DNA from: G963663315 sp963668255
Lineage (GTDB): Bacteria > Pseudomonadota > Gammaproteobacteria > Arenicellales > Poriferihabitantaceae
Length of the DNA: 64,000 nt
Direction of reading: 5' to 3'
NCBI GenBank assembly: GCA_965116595.1
Contig: OZ220708.1
Coordinates: forward strand, 868,001-932,000
Shown: positions 1 to 8,510 of the stretch, one piece after another
How positions within the stretch are numbered: position 1 is the first letter of the stretch
Layout of the letters: each line of letters starts with the position of its first letter
Made by a program: the position numbers and the translations under genes
Notes under the pieces: generated by a model
The model's input: the letters and a program-made list of their open reading frames with translations, nothing else
Told to the model about the DNA's origin: nothing
Database searches by the model: none

Positions 1-65
1 TCAATCTGACCGAGCGATAACAGGGCCTGTGAATCACTGACAGCCAGTTGCAAATCCACAGCCAT
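1..65 (-). CDS. ybeY: Endoribonuclease YbeY, N-terminal fragment (cut by window start)
   Basis: Only the first 21 or so codons are inside the window, starting at an ATG whose complement is at 63-65. The visible peptide contains VDLQLAV, which resembles the beginning of gammaproteobacterial YbeY (VILDLQLA in E. coli). YbeY is a metal-dependent endoribonuclease in 16S rRNA maturation and ribosome quality control. The gene starts 5 bp after the phoH stop on the same strand, which is the standard miaB-phoH-ybeY order. The catalytic histidine motif lies outside the window, so the call rests on the N-terminus and on synteny. Confidence 0.8.
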   Translation of the reverse strand, partial: MAVDLQLAVSDSQALLSLGQI

Positions 66-70
66 ACTGA

Positions 71-1102
71 TTATCCCTGGTTACTGCTGCTCTCGTAGGC
101 TTCCACGATTCTCTGGACCAGCGGGTGTCGAACCACATCCTGGGGTTTGAAATGAGTGAAACTGATTCCCTTGATGCCGGCCAGTACATTTTGCGAGTGC
201 CTGAGCCCGGAAAGCTGGCCTCTGGGCAAATCAACCTGGGTGATGTCGCCGGTGATAATGGCTTTGGAACCGAACCCGATTCGTGTCAGGAACATCTTCA
301 TTTGTTCCACTGTTGAATTTTGTGCCTCATCAAGAATGACGAACGAATCATTCAGTGTTCTGCCGCGCATATAGGCAAGAGGAGCCAGTTCAATAGTACC
401 CCGGGCAATCAATTTTCCGACGCGATCAAAACCCAGCATTTCGTAAAGCGCATCAAACAGCGGGCGCAGATAGGGGTCGATTTTCTGTCCGATATCCCCA
501 GGCAGAAAACCGAGTTTTTCACCCGCTTCGACGGCGGGGCGAACCAGCAGGATTCTTTCAATCTCATTTTCTGCCAAAGCATGTACGGCGCATGCTACCG
601 CCAGATAGGTTTTACCTGTACCAGCCGGCCCGATACCAAAACTTATATCGTTATCGCGAATACTGCGCAGGTAGGCTTTTTGCCTGAGATTGTGTCCTCT
701 GATCAAATTCTTTCTTAATCGAATGATGACCTCATCAGCATCATCAGCATCATCCGGGTCAGTTTCACTCTGACCGATTTGGTTTTTTGCGATCACCGGC
801 AAGTCAGGATCAGTGGTATTTGTTTCGTAATCATTGGCATCAACCAGCGCCAGCCGCACGTCAATGGATGAAATCGATTCTTCCTTGTCTTCGGTCATGG
901 CGAACAGCTTCTTGACCACGGACACGGCGCGCAGGGAATCAGAAAACATTCCTTCGACATTGAAATTGTTGCTGCGATTGGTGATTTTGACATCGAGATG
1001 ATTTTCTATTTGTCTCAAGTGGCAGTTGAGTTGACCACAAACCGCCGACAAGCGATCGTTTTCCGCGGGCAGGAGTTGGAAATTGATGGATTGAATCGTC
1101 AA
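71..1102 (-). CDS. phoH: PhoH-like ATPase (YbeZ)
   Basis: The 343-residue protein has a KH-like N-terminal part (about 1-90), an acidic linker near 115-123 rich in Asp-Asp-Ala, and a PhoH P-loop ATPase domain. Walker A is GPAGTGKT at 158-165 and the Walker B DEAQ is at 258-261. The family is a cytoplasmic ATPase, probably an RNA helicase, working with YbeY in rRNA processing. The predicted start is TTG at 1102 and overlaps the miaB stop as TTGA, so translation is likely coupled; no ATG is available near the expected N-terminus. The acidic linker is encoded by a short CATCAG/CATCATC reiteration at about 730-753. Confidence 0.93.
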   Translation of the reverse strand: MTIQSINFQLLPAENDRLSAVCGQLNCHLRQIENHLDVKITNRSNNFNVEGMFSDSLRAVSVVKKLFAMTEDKEESISSIDVRLALVDANDYETNTTDPDLPVIAKNQIGQSETDPDDADDADEVIIRLRKNLIRGHNLRQKAYLRSIRDNDISFGIGPAGTGKTYLAVACAVHALAENEIERILLVRPAVEAGEKLGFLPGDIGQKIDPYLRPLFDALYEMLGFDRVGKLIARGTIELAPLAYMRGRTLNDSFVILDEAQNSTVEQMKMFLTRIGFGSKAIITGDITQVDLPRGQLSGLRHSQNVLAGIKGISFTHFKPQDVVRHPLVQRIVEAYESSSNQG

Positions 1103-2472
1103 ATCGGGTAAGTCTGCGGGTTAAAAACAACCGATTGATTAACCGTAGGCGACAATACACCCCGGAGCGAATTGGGCAAGGCTTCGGTGACCTCCACTCG
1201 AACAAAACTGCCGGACAATGACGGGTCACCGGGGAAATTGACCACCCGGTTGTTTTCTGTGCGCCCGGACATTTGTTCGGGGTCTTTTTTCGACGGTCCT
1301 TCGACAAGAATGACCTGGCCCGTCCCGACCATTGCCTGGCTGTACCCGGCAGCATATCCGTTGATTCTTTTCTGCAAGGCAGCGAGTCTGTTTTTCTTGG
1401 TCTGGATGCTGACATCATCGACCAGTTGGGCTGCGGGGGTTCCAGGTCGCTGGCTATAAATAAAGCTGAAACTGTGGTCGAACCGCACCTGCTTGATCAA
1501 GTCCATCGTGTCCTTGAAATCCTGCTCCGATTCACCTGGAAATCCTATAATGAAATCAGAGGAAAGCGATATTTCCGGACGTGCCGCCTTTAGTTTCCCG
1601 ATCCATTCAAGGTACTGCCCCGCGGTATAACCCCGCTTCATCAGTTTCAGAATTCGGTCCGATCCACTTTGTACAGGCAAATGAAGATGGCTGACAAGTT
1701 CCGGGATCTGGCCATGGGCTTCGACCAGTTCATCGGTAAACTCGATTGGATGGGAAGTGGTATAGCGGAGTCGGTCAATACCTTCCACCGCCGCAACATA
1801 ATGCAACAATTCAGCGAATTCCATTATTCCGCCATCGTAGGTGATACCGCGATACCCATTCACATTCTGACCCAGCAGACAAACCTCGCGTACGCCCTGA
1901 GAAGCCAGTCCAACCACTTCGGTAATAACATCATCAAAGGGGCGGCTGAACTCGGTGCCACGGGTATAGGGCACGACACAAAACGAACAATACTTGCTGC
2001 ATCCTTCCATGATCGACAAATAGGCCTTGACCCCTTCAACCCTGGGCGGTGGCAGACAGTCAAATTTTTCTATTTCAGGGAAGGAAATATCGACGGCATG
2101 CCGACGACGCTCACCGATTACCTGATCAAGCATCATCGGTAGCCGGTGCAGGGTTTGTGGGCCAAACACCATGTCCACACAAGGCGCCCGTTTCATGATC
2201 ATCTCACCTTCCTGGCTGGCGACACAACCACCGACACCTATCACCAGGTCCTGGTTCATTTCCTTAATTTCCTTCCAGCGACCGAGTAATGAAAACACTT
2301 TCTCCTGCGCCTTTTCACGCACCGAACAGGTATTCAACAACAGCATGTTGGCCTGTACAGGATCATCCACCCTCTCATAATCATGGCTGGATGCCAGCAG
2401 ATCTGCCATACGCGATGAATCATATTCATTCATCTGACAGCCAAAAGTTTTAATGAAAAGTTTCTTACCCAT
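1099..2472 (-). CDS. miaB: tRNA-2-methylthio-N6-dimethylallyladenosine synthase MiaB
   Basis: This radical-SAM methylthiotransferase converts i6A37 to ms2i6A37 in tRNAs reading UNN codons. The 457-residue protein has the family layout: an N-terminal UPF0004 domain with cluster cysteines C12, C49 and C83, a radical-SAM core with C158, C162 and C165 (CSKYCSFC), and a C-terminal TRAM domain. The N-terminus (KLFIKTFGCQMNEYDS) is diagnostic of MiaB rather than RimO or MtaB. Length is usual. The stop overlaps the phoH start, and the cyclophilin gene lies 44 bp upstream. Confidence 0.97.
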   Translation of the reverse strand: MGKKLFIKTFGCQMNEYDSSRMADLLASSHDYERVDDPVQANMLLLNTCSVREKAQEKVFSLLGRWKEIKEMNQDLVIGVGGCVASQEGEMIMKRAPCVDMVFGPQTLHRLPMMLDQVIGERRRHAVDISFPEIEKFDCLPPPRVEGVKAYLSIMEGCSKYCSFCVVPYTRGTEFSRPFDDVITEVVGLASQGVREVCLLGQNVNGYRGITYDGGIMEFAELLHYVAAVEGIDRLRYTTSHPIEFTDELVEAHGQIPELVSHLHLPVQSGSDRILKLMKRGYTAGQYLEWIGKLKAARPEISLSSDFIIGFPGESEQDFKDTMDLIKQVRFDHSFSFIYSQRPGTPAAQLVDDVSIQTKKNRLAALQKRINGYAAGYSQAMVGTGQVILVEGPSKKDPEQMSGRTENNRVVNFPGDPSLSGSFVRVEVTEALPNSLRGVLSPTVNQSVVFNPQTYPI

Positions 2473-2516
2473 GTGTACAGGTCAGGCCAGTCGGTTCTGC
2501 CGGTCGGAATTGTCTG

Positions 2517-3179
2517 TCAGTCCTGCGTGTCAGTGGAAATCAATTCGGCCTTTTCAATTATCACAGGCTCAAGCGGCACATCACTGTGACCCCTCACCTT
2601 GCCTGTGGATACCCTGGCCATGCTTTCTACCACATCCATACCACTGGTCACCCTGGCAAAAACGGCATAACCCCATCCCTGTTGGGTCTTTGCGGTGAAA
2701 TCCAGAAAGGAATTATCAACCAGATTGATGAAAAACTGGGAAGTGGCCGAATCGGGGACAGACGTTCTTGCCATAGACAAGGCGCCTGCGGTGTTTTTTA
2801 AGCCATTGTCTGCTTCATTGACAATCGCCGGACGGGTCTGTTTCTGATTCATATCGGGCGTAAATCCACCACCCTGCAAAACAAACCCTGGGATAATTCG
2901 ATGAAATATGGTGCCATCGAAGAAACCGCTTTCTACATATTCAACGAAATTCCTGACCGTGACTGGCGCCTCATCAGGATAAAGCTCAATTTCAATTTCA
3001 CCCATACTTGTAGTCATTTTTACCATGGTTTTGTTTCCTGTCTCGGATGAATAAGAATGCAGACTGGCAAAGCCTGCCATGAATGTCAGTAACATCAGAC
3101 ATATAGTTACAAAGTGTGATTTTCCGGAACGCAGCAGCGTGATAGTGTTGGTGCGGGATGTCATGGTCCGGTTAGTCAT
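2517..3179 (-). CDS. Membrane-anchored or exported cyclophilin-type peptidyl-prolyl isomerase
   Basis: The 220-residue protein has a hydrophobic segment at about residues 24-43 followed by a cyclophilin domain. Family motifs visible include the ELYPDEAPVTVRNFVEYV start, FHRIIPGFVLQGG and the SQFFINLVDNSFLDF core. It should catalyse proline cis-trans isomerisation in the periplasm, because the N-terminal segment looks like an uncleaved anchor or signal peptide. A shorter start at the internal Met just before the cyclophilin fold (MVKMTTSMGEIEIEL) would give a cytoplasmic PpiB-like protein, so localisation is uncertain. The upstream start overlaps the EVE-gene stop as ATGA, which favours the longer form. 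Confidence 0.88.
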   Translation of the reverse strand: MTNRTMTSRTNTITLLRSGKSHFVTICLMLLTFMAGFASLHSYSSETGNKTMVKMTTSMGEIEIELYPDEAPVTVRNFVEYVESGFFDGTIFHRIIPGFVLQGGGFTPDMNQKQTRPAIVNEADNGLKNTAGALSMARTSVPDSATSQFFINLVDNSFLDFTAKTQQGWGYAVFARVTSGMDVVESMARVSTGKVRGHSDVPLEPVIIEKAELISTDTQD

Positions 3180-3637
3180 TGGCGCTTGATCAGTTGCTGG
3201 ATAAAGTCCCAGTGCTTTTTATCCAGAGGTGTAATCGACAGTCGATTGCCTTTTTGCAAAATTCGCATGTCAGACAATTCAGCGTATTGCCTTAGTTGCT
3301 GCAATGGTATCAACTCATTCAGTTTTGATTCGAATTTTACATCGACCATCAGCCAGGTCGGCTTTTCCGGATTACTTTTTGGATCATAATAGTGTTCATC
3401 CGGATCGAAGGCAGTGTGGTCGGGATAGGCTTCACTCACGATTCTCATGGTGCCGACAATACCGGGAATCTTGCAACTCGAATGGTAAAAAAAAGCCTGA
3501 TCTCCGACTGACATTTGATCCCGGATATAGTTCCGGACCTGATAATTTCGGATTCCATCCCACGGTTCAACATCGACCCGCTCAAGGTCATCGATCGAGA
3601 ACGCCTGAGGTTCGTTTTTCATCAACCAGTATTTCAT
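3176..3637 (-). CDS. EVE domain-containing protein
   Basis: The 153-residue protein spans one EVE domain (PUA-like fold). It starts with MKYWLMKNEPQAFSIDDL and contains WDGIRNYQVRNYIRDQM and the FYHSS core, typical of the family. EVE domains bind modified bases in DNA or RNA; the specific role of stand-alone bacterial members such as this one is not established. It lies 8 bp after fau and overlaps the next gene by ATGA, so it appears to belong to the fau-EVE-cyclophilin-miaB transcription unit. Confidence 0.9.
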   Translation of the reverse strand: MKYWLMKNEPQAFSIDDLERVDVEPWDGIRNYQVRNYIRDQMSVGDQAFFYHSSCKIPGIVGTMRIVSEAYPDHTAFDPDEHYYDPKSNPEKPTWLMVDVKFESKLNELIPLQQLRQYAELSDMRILQKGNRLSITPLDKKHWDFIQQLIKRQ

Positions 3638-3645
3638 GTTTCAGT

Positions 3646-4248
3646 TTATCGTAAGTGACGAAAGTAATAGACCTGTTTATCTGTGACCACGGTAGTCAAT
3701 GGAATATCCCAGGGCTCGACATCGATTCGTTGTACTTTTTGAATTTCGTGGGCTATTCCGATCAGTTCTGGTTTGGCTGCATCGGTATTCGTGAGAAATT
3801 CGAAGGTCCTGTCATAATGACCCCCTCCCATGCCAAGTCGATTACCGGTTTGATCAAAAGCGACCAGTGGCGCCAGCACCAGGTCAAGCTGCTGAGCTGT
3901 GACAATCCGGGTTTCTGCAATCTCCGGTTCCCTGATTCCGAACCTGTTTTCCGTGAACCGGGTTTGCGGTGTCACTTCTGCGAAAACCAGTTTGTTCCTT
4001 TCTCTTTCAACAACCGGCACATAGGGAATTTTCGAATTTTCCCAACACCATTGCATTACCTTGATGGGATCGATTTCGCCGTCATTTACCAGATACATGG
4101 CTATAGTCTGGGCAGTTCGGAAAGAAACAATGGACAACAACTGACCCAGCAACCCGGCAGACGCGGCGCTTTGCCGAGCCGGGTCCAGGGTACTGCGTTG
4201 TCTTCGAATTTCTTTTCGTAAGGATGACTTCAGCTGCACCGGGCGCAT
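3646..4248 (-). CDS. fau: 5-formyltetrahydrofolate cyclo-ligase
   Basis: The enzyme converts 5-formyl-THF to 5,10-methenyl-THF using ATP. I chose the ATG at 4248 (200 residues, beginning MRPVQLKSSLRKEIRRQR) because it matches family length and N-terminus. The frame stays open upstream to 4332, but that extension has no family-like sequence. The substrate-binding motif RLGMGGGHYDR is present near residue 140. The gene follows the 6S RNA gene on the same strand, the conserved ssrS-fau (ygfA) arrangement of gammaproteobacteria, in which the two are co-transcribed. Confidence 0.93.
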   Translation of the reverse strand: MRPVQLKSSLRKEIRRQRSTLDPARQSAASAGLLGQLLSIVSFRTAQTIAMYLVNDGEIDPIKVMQWCWENSKIPYVPVVERERNKLVFAEVTPQTRFTENRFGIREPEIAETRIVTAQQLDLVLAPLVAFDQTGNRLGMGGGHYDRTFEFLTNTDAAKPELIGIAHEIQKVQRIDVEPWDIPLTTVVTDKQVYYFRHLR

Positions 4249-4350
4249 TATTGTCAATTCTGACTGAACATAGTCACAGGATACCAAGGGTTTCACCAAG
4301 CCTGGTGAACCTTGTGATTCGGAAGGTCGCATAAGAAATTAATCAGCATT

Positions 4351-4528
4351 ACCCGCGTGTGCCGATGCTCACTTTACCTTGAACCGAGAGATTCAAGTGG
4401 GCACAAAGAACAACTTCGGGAATCGCGCCAGCGTTGGCTGTGGTCATACTCACCCATCGTTCATATTAGCGCCCGGGGTGTTATGTTAGGTTCTAAGGGA
4501 TCCGGAGAACACGTCGAACACCGCAGGT
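4351..4528 (-). ncRNA. ssrS: 6S RNA
   Basis: This 178-nt RNA inhibits sigma70 RNA polymerase in stationary phase. The ends are set by a closing stem: the 5' ACCUGCG (complement of 4522-4528) pairs with the 3' CGCGGGU (complement of 4351-4357). The 5' part reads CCUGCGGUGUUCG, usual for 6S RNA. Near the 3' part is a CUUGAA...UUCAAGG hairpin like that of E. coli 6S RNA. Position between zapA and fau on the same strand is the conserved gammaproteobacterial locus. A long bulged duplex is expected but was not computed. Confidence 0.9.
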
Positions 4529-4533
4529 AACGC

Positions 4534-4539
4534 AGTATA
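4534..4539 (-). promoter_or_regulatory. -10 element of the 6S RNA promoter
   Basis: The minus strand reads TATACT here. Its downstream edge is 5 nt from position 4528, the base predicted as the 5' end of 6S RNA from the closing stem, so the two predictions agree. The -35 region at the right spacing is a T-run without a good consensus match. Confidence 0.6.
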
Positions 4540-4640
4540 AGTTTAACAGAGAAAATAAAAAAACACAGCCACAGACTAACCAATTACCGGATTATTTGTC
4601 CGGTCAATATGGCATGGCGACGCTGTCTGGCAGCAGGTCA

Positions 4641-4967
4641 TCAAGTATTGATTTCCTCGATTCTGCTGACCGCCTTGTCGATACGTTCACGCAGGGAATC
4701 CAGTCGCGTATTGATAGTGTCCTGAGTAACGACTGATTTTTGCAGTTGCAACAAATCGTAGCTGATGTTCAACCCCGCCATCACAGCGCAACGGTCCTGA
4801 CCCAGAATCCGGCCTCCTTTGGCAATGGAGCGAATTTGCTTGTCCAGGTAAGCGGCGGCCTCGACCAATCCCAGAGCTTCAGTCTCATCAGCGCATGCAA
4901 TCGTAAATTCACGGCGCATTACGCTGACCTTGACATTCAGCTTTTCCTGCTCAGGTAAAACTTTCAT
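4641..4967 (-). CDS. zapA: Cell division protein ZapA
   Basis: ZapA bundles FtsZ filaments at the division ring. The 108-residue protein starts with a short beta-rich region (NVKVSVMRREFTIACADETEALGLVEAAAYLD) matching the ZapA head. It continues into a long C-terminal helix (about 65-108, ending in RLDSLRERIDKAVSRIEEINT) that would form the coiled-coil dimer. Length fits the family. It sits upstream of 6S RNA and 28 bp downstream of a small coiled-coil gene of the TIGR02449 type, the usual pairing. Confidence 0.93.
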   Translation of the reverse strand: MKVLPEQEKLNVKVSVMRREFTIACADETEALGLVEAAAYLDKQIRSIAKGGRILGQDRCAVMAGLNISYDLLQLQKSVVTQDTINTRLDSLRERIDKAVSRIEEINT

Positions 4968-4995
4968 TGGTTTTCAGGTGGCCGGATAGTCAGGA

Positions 4996-5196
4996 TCATG
5001 ACTGGATGGATTTCAGTCGAGCGATGATGTGTTCCATTCGACTGCGCGCTATTTTGTTTTTTTCCTGTAATGCAGCAAATTCGTTGCGCATCATTTTCTG
5101 GTCCATTCTCAATATCTCATTTTCGCGACTCATCTTCTCACACATTTCGATCATATTCTCAATGCGCCGCTCGAGCTTCTGAATGGGGTCTTTCAC
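4996..5196 (-). CDS. TIGR02449 family small coiled-coil protein (ZapB-like)
   Basis: The 66-residue protein is almost one continuous charged heptad pattern (KLERRIENMIEMCEKMSREN followed by further helical sequence). This matches the TIGR02449 family, commonly found directly upstream of zapA and sometimes described as ZapB-like. A role as a division-ring accessory coiled coil is inferred from family and context only. The start is GTG at 5196; no ATG is available at the N-terminus. The gene is divergent from ygfB across an 83-bp region carrying two inverted repeats. Confidence 0.8.
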   Translation of the reverse strand: MKDPIQKLERRIENMIEMCEKMSRENEILRMDQKMMRNEFAALQEKNKIARSRMEHIIARLKSIQS

Positions 5197-5243
5197 TTAT
5201 GGGTTCCGTAACAACATTTTAATTTTCTTGCCTGACCGCTCTT

Positions 5244-5268
5244 GATAATATCCACTAATGATATTATC
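5244..5268. promoter_or_regulatory. Perfect inverted repeat in the zapB-like/ygfB divergent region
   Basis: GATAATATC (5244-5252) and GATATTATC (5260-5268) are exact reverse complements separated by 7 bp. A second inverted repeat, AATGAC (5270-5275) and GTCATT (5282-5287), spans the ygfB ATG at 5280. The pair lies between divergent genes, so an operator is the simplest reading, but no regulator can be named. The second repeat could also fold in mRNA over the ygfB start, which has no recognisable Shine-Dalgarno sequence. Confidence 0.45.
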
Positions 5269-5279
5269 CAATGACTTAA

Positions 5280-5843
5280 ATGTCATTTCAACAGAAAATC
5301 TATCGGGAACTTGATCGAAAGCTGAGGTCAACCACCTTCAACAGTGGCGCCCCGGAAGCGCATGGACTGTTGACTGGCTTGGCTTGCAGAGGGATTTCTG
5401 TACAGGAACTTCAGAATAAACTCTATTTATTTCAGCTCAATAGTGATCAGGATTTAATTCTGCTTCAGGGATTATTCGAGCTGATACTCAGAGATTTACA
5501 GTCATCCACGCTGACATACCATCTATTGCTGCCTGGTGATGACACCAGCCCTGTAGTCAGGACAGATGAAATTGCCAATTGGTGCGGGGGATATATGCAG
5601 GGCTTTTGCCACGATGGTGACACTGCATTTTCTGACAGCAATGAGACGATTCGCGAAATTCTACAGGACATCATGAATATGGGCGGCCTGTATCTCGATG
5701 AAACCAGCGTGGAAGAAGCCGAAAAGGAAATAATGGAAATTGAAGAATATCTGCGGGTGGGTGTGCAGCTGATATATGATGGAATTACAGGCATCGACAA
5801 ATCCGGGTTCGGCGGAGTCCCGGACAACGATGAGATGCATTGA
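5280..5843 (+). CDS. ygfB: UPF0149/YecA family protein YgfB
   Basis: The 187-residue all-helical protein belongs to the YgfB/YecA (UPF0149) family: an early E-AHGLLTGLAC motif, WCGGYMQGF in the middle, and an acidic C-terminal half. The molecular function is not well defined in the family; a Pseudomonas homologue is reported as a transcriptional modulator. It heads the plus-strand run ygfB-pepP-ubiH-ubiI, a conserved order in gammaproteobacteria. The ATG at 5280 lies inside a short inverted repeat and lacks a clear Shine-Dalgarno sequence. Confidence 0.9.
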   Translation: MSFQQKIYRELDRKLRSTTFNSGAPEAHGLLTGLACRGISVQELQNKLYLFQLNSDQDLILLQGLFELILRDLQSSTLTYHLLLPGDDTSPVVRTDEIANWCGGYMQGFCHDGDTAFSDSNETIREILQDIMNMGGLYLDETSVEEAEKEIMEIEEYLRVGVQLIYDGITGIDKSGFGGVPDNDEMH

Positions 5844-5883
5844 TGCGACCCTGGTTATAAATAAAAGAACAGGAACAAACAAA

Positions 5884-7188
5884 ATGAACGAAAAACATTT
5901 CGCTGACCGGCGACAGGATTTGCTGAACATGCTGGGGGATGGCATTGCCATACTGGCCACAGCACACCATCAATCCCGTAATAGCGACGTTCTGTTCTCC
6001 TTCAGACCGGATAGTGATTTTTATTATCTTACCCATTTCCCCGAACCGGAAGCCATCGCCGTATTTGCACCCGGGCGGACCGAAGGAGAATTTCTGCTTT
6101 TTTGCCGGGAACGTGATGCAGGCAAAGAGCAATGGGACGGGCTACGGGCTGGCACTGAAGGCGCGATCAGGCTCTATGGGGCAAATCAGGCTTTTCCGAT
6201 TGACCAGTTCGATGACCAACTGCCCGGATTGTTGGATAATCGTGAAAAGATATATGCCTTGATCGGTCGATATCCCGAATTGGACCACAAGCTGTTGACC
6301 GGAACCAATATCGTCAGGGGCAAACGCCGGTCAGGCGCCCATACACCCGGTGGATATATTGACTTGCGAAATATTCTTCATGAAATGCGGTTGATCAAAA
6401 AAAGGGAAGAAATAATAATGATGCGTGCGGCCGCGAAGGTCGCTGCAGCGGGACATGTTCGTGCGATGCAATATACCACCCCAGGCAAGAAGGAATATCA
6501 GGTGCAGGCTGAACTGGAATGTGAATTTCGACTGAGGGGTAGCGAATATCCAGCCTATCCTTCAATCGTTGCAGGAGGGGAAAATGCCTGTATCCTCCAC
6601 TACATCGACAATAATTGTGAACTGCGTGATGGCGACCTGCTACTGATTGATGCTGGTGCTGAACTGGATTGTTACGCCTCAGACATCACCCGGACATTTC
6701 CGGTCAATGGCAAATTCTCCGGCGAACAAAAAGCATTATATGAAATTGTACTCGCCTCCCAAAAAGCGGCCATGACACAGGCCCAGCCTGATTGCAGCGT
6801 GAATGATTATCATCAGGCTGCGGTAAAAGTGCTGACCGAAGGCATGGTTGATGTCGGTTTGCTGAAAGGCGAAACCGGTGAGTTGATTGAAACCCGGGCT
6901 TACGATAGATTTTATATGCATCGTACCGGGCACTGGTTGGGCATGGATGTGCATGATGTCGGCGACTACAAGGTTGACGGTCAGTGGCGATTACTGGAGC
7001 CCGGCATGGTATTGACTGTCGAGCCCGGCATTTATATAACTCCTGCCGAGGATGTGGATTCACGATGGCACAATATTGGTATCAGGATCGAGGACGATGT
7101 TCACGTGACCAATCACCAATGTGAGATTCTGACCGGGGATGTGCCGAAGGAAGTCGATGAAATCGAAGCGGTGATGGCGGATAAATGA
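5884..7188 (+). CDS. pepP: Xaa-Pro aminopeptidase PepP
   Basis: The enzyme removes N-terminal residues preceding proline. The start at 5884 (MNEKHFADRRQDLLNML, 434 residues) matches PepP; the frame is open upstream to 5776 but that part overlaps ygfB. An N-terminal creatinase-like domain is followed by a pita-bread M24 domain. Visible dimetal ligands are Asp in LIDAGAE and SDITRTF, His in HRTGHWLGMDVHDVGDY, and Glu in VEPGIYI and IRIEDDV. The stop overlaps the ubiH start as ATGA. Confidence 0.95.
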   Translation: MNEKHFADRRQDLLNMLGDGIAILATAHHQSRNSDVLFSFRPDSDFYYLTHFPEPEAIAVFAPGRTEGEFLLFCRERDAGKEQWDGLRAGTEGAIRLYGANQAFPIDQFDDQLPGLLDNREKIYALIGRYPELDHKLLTGTNIVRGKRRSGAHTPGGYIDLRNILHEMRLIKKREEIIMMRAAAKVAAAGHVRAMQYTTPGKKEYQVQAELECEFRLRGSEYPAYPSIVAGGENACILHYIDNNCELRDGDLLLIDAGAELDCYASDITRTFPVNGKFSGEQKALYEIVLASQKAAMTQAQPDCSVNDYHQAAVKVLTEGMVDVGLLKGETGELIETRAYDRFYMHRTGHWLGMDVHDVGDYKVDGQWRLLEPGMVLTVEPGIYITPAEDVDSRWHNIGIRIEDDVHVTNHQCEILTGDVPKEVDEIEAVMADK

Positions 7189-8510
7189 CGGCGCCTGCCA
7201 TCACGATGAAGAATCTGGATTCGATATCGACTGCTGACACAACTGACCTCTTCGATGTCATTATCATTGGCGGAGGACTGGTCGGGGCAAGTCTGGCCGT
7301 GGCTCTGAAATCTTCCGGGAAAAGGATACTGCTGGTTGAGTCAGAATTATCCGGTTGCCATGACCGGCCTGATTCTGACCAGCGCACCATTGCCCTGACC
7401 CACGGTTCAAAACTTGTTTTCAGCGCAATGGGAGTGTGGGAGAGTATTGCATCCCAAAAGGCGGAATCCATAAAGGATATACACGTCTCCAATCGGGGTC
7501 ACCTCGGACAAACCCATCTTTCTCATCACCATGTGGGGACAGATGCATTGGGTTATGTCGTGCCCGCTGGTGTACTGAGCCATACACTCTGGCAGGATCT
7601 GCAATCAACTTCCAATCTGACGCTGTGTTGCTCTGGCAACGCATCTGAAATCGTCCAGAGCCCAACCCACTGCACTGTAACCCTGGCACTGCCTGAAACC
7701 ACCAGACACGTCACTGCAAGACTGGTGGTACTCGCAGACGGCGGCCGATCCGGTATTATTGATCAGTTGGGTCACAAACCACAATCACGTGAGTATCCCC
7801 AATCGGCGATACTCAGTATTGTCAATGTTGACCGGCCTCATCATGGACGCGCCTACGAGCGTTTTACCGACGAAGGACCGCTTGCGCTGTTGCCTCACTC
7901 GACACTCGGAGTCCAGGGCAGCGACCAGCACAAATACGCGGTAGTGTGGACCACCGAAAAAGAAAACGTGTCAACAAGGTTAAGCCTGGATGATCCGTGT
8001 TTTGCAGATCAACTGCAAAAAACATTCGGTGATCGTGCCGGACACTTCAGCTGCCCTGCCAAAAGAAGTGTCTACCCGCTCAAGCGCGTGCACCTGCCCG
8101 AACCGTATTCAGGTCGTACTCTGATAATTGGTAATGCGGCTCATACCGTTCATCCTGTTGCCGGACAGGGATTCAATCTGGGACTGAGGGACGTGGCCGT
8201 TCTGGCAGAAGCCATACACCATTGCCCGGATCAGGAACTCGGCAGTCAGTCCATGATCAAAAAATATACGGAATCAAGAACCCGCGACATACGAATGGTC
8301 GAACAATTTACCCATGGCCTGGTTGCATTGTTCACCCATCACTCTGCCGGCGTTTGTCTGGCCCGAAATCTGGGACTCGCAGTGATCGAGAACCTGCCCC
8401 TGGCCAAACGATTTTTACTCAGAAGAAGCATGGGCATGACGACGAGGCAATCACGACTCATTCTCGGACTGCCACTTGCCAGCCAGTCAATTGACCCGCA
8501 GATACCATGA
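7185..8510 (+). CDS. ubiH: 2-octaprenyl-6-methoxyphenol hydroxylase (UbiH)
   Basis: This FAD monooxygenase hydroxylates a ring carbon in aerobic ubiquinone synthesis. The 441-residue protein has the FAD-binding GxGxxG as IIGGGLVGASLA near residue 25, a DQRTIAL segment typical of UbiH, and the second FAD motif as GNAAHTVHPVAGQGFNLGLRD near residue 320 (usually GDAAH; here Asn replaces Asp). The N-terminus has about 20 extra residues before the FAD domain, and a second Met at residue 8 could be the real start. It overlaps both pepP and the next hydroxylase by ATGA, so the four genes look coupled. Confidence 0.92.
   Translation: MTAPAITMKNLDSISTADTTDLFDVIIIGGGLVGASLAVALKSSGKRILLVESELSGCHDRPDSDQRTIALTHGSKLVFSAMGVWESIASQKAESIKDIHVSNRGHLGQTHLSHHHVGTDALGYVVPAGVLSHTLWQDLQSTSNLTLCCSGNASEIVQSPTHCTVTLALPETTRHVTARLVVLADGGRSGIIDQLGHKPQSREYPQSAILSIVNVDRPHHGRAYERFTDEGPLALLPHSTLGVQGSDQHKYAVVWTTEKENVSTRLSLDDPCFADQLQKTFGDRAGHFSCPAKRSVYPLKRVHLPEPYSGRTLIIGNAAHTVHPVAGQGFNLGLRDVAVLAEAIHHCPDQELGSQSMIKKYTESRTRDIRMVEQFTHGLVALFTHHSAGVCLARNLGLAVIENLPLAKRFLLRRSMGMTTRQSRLILGLPLASQSIDPQIP

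Noticed and set aside
730..753. CRISPR-like or microsatellite repeat from the CATCAG/CATCATC pattern
   Set aside because: It is short, lies inside phoH, and encodes the acidic Asp-Ala linker in frame.
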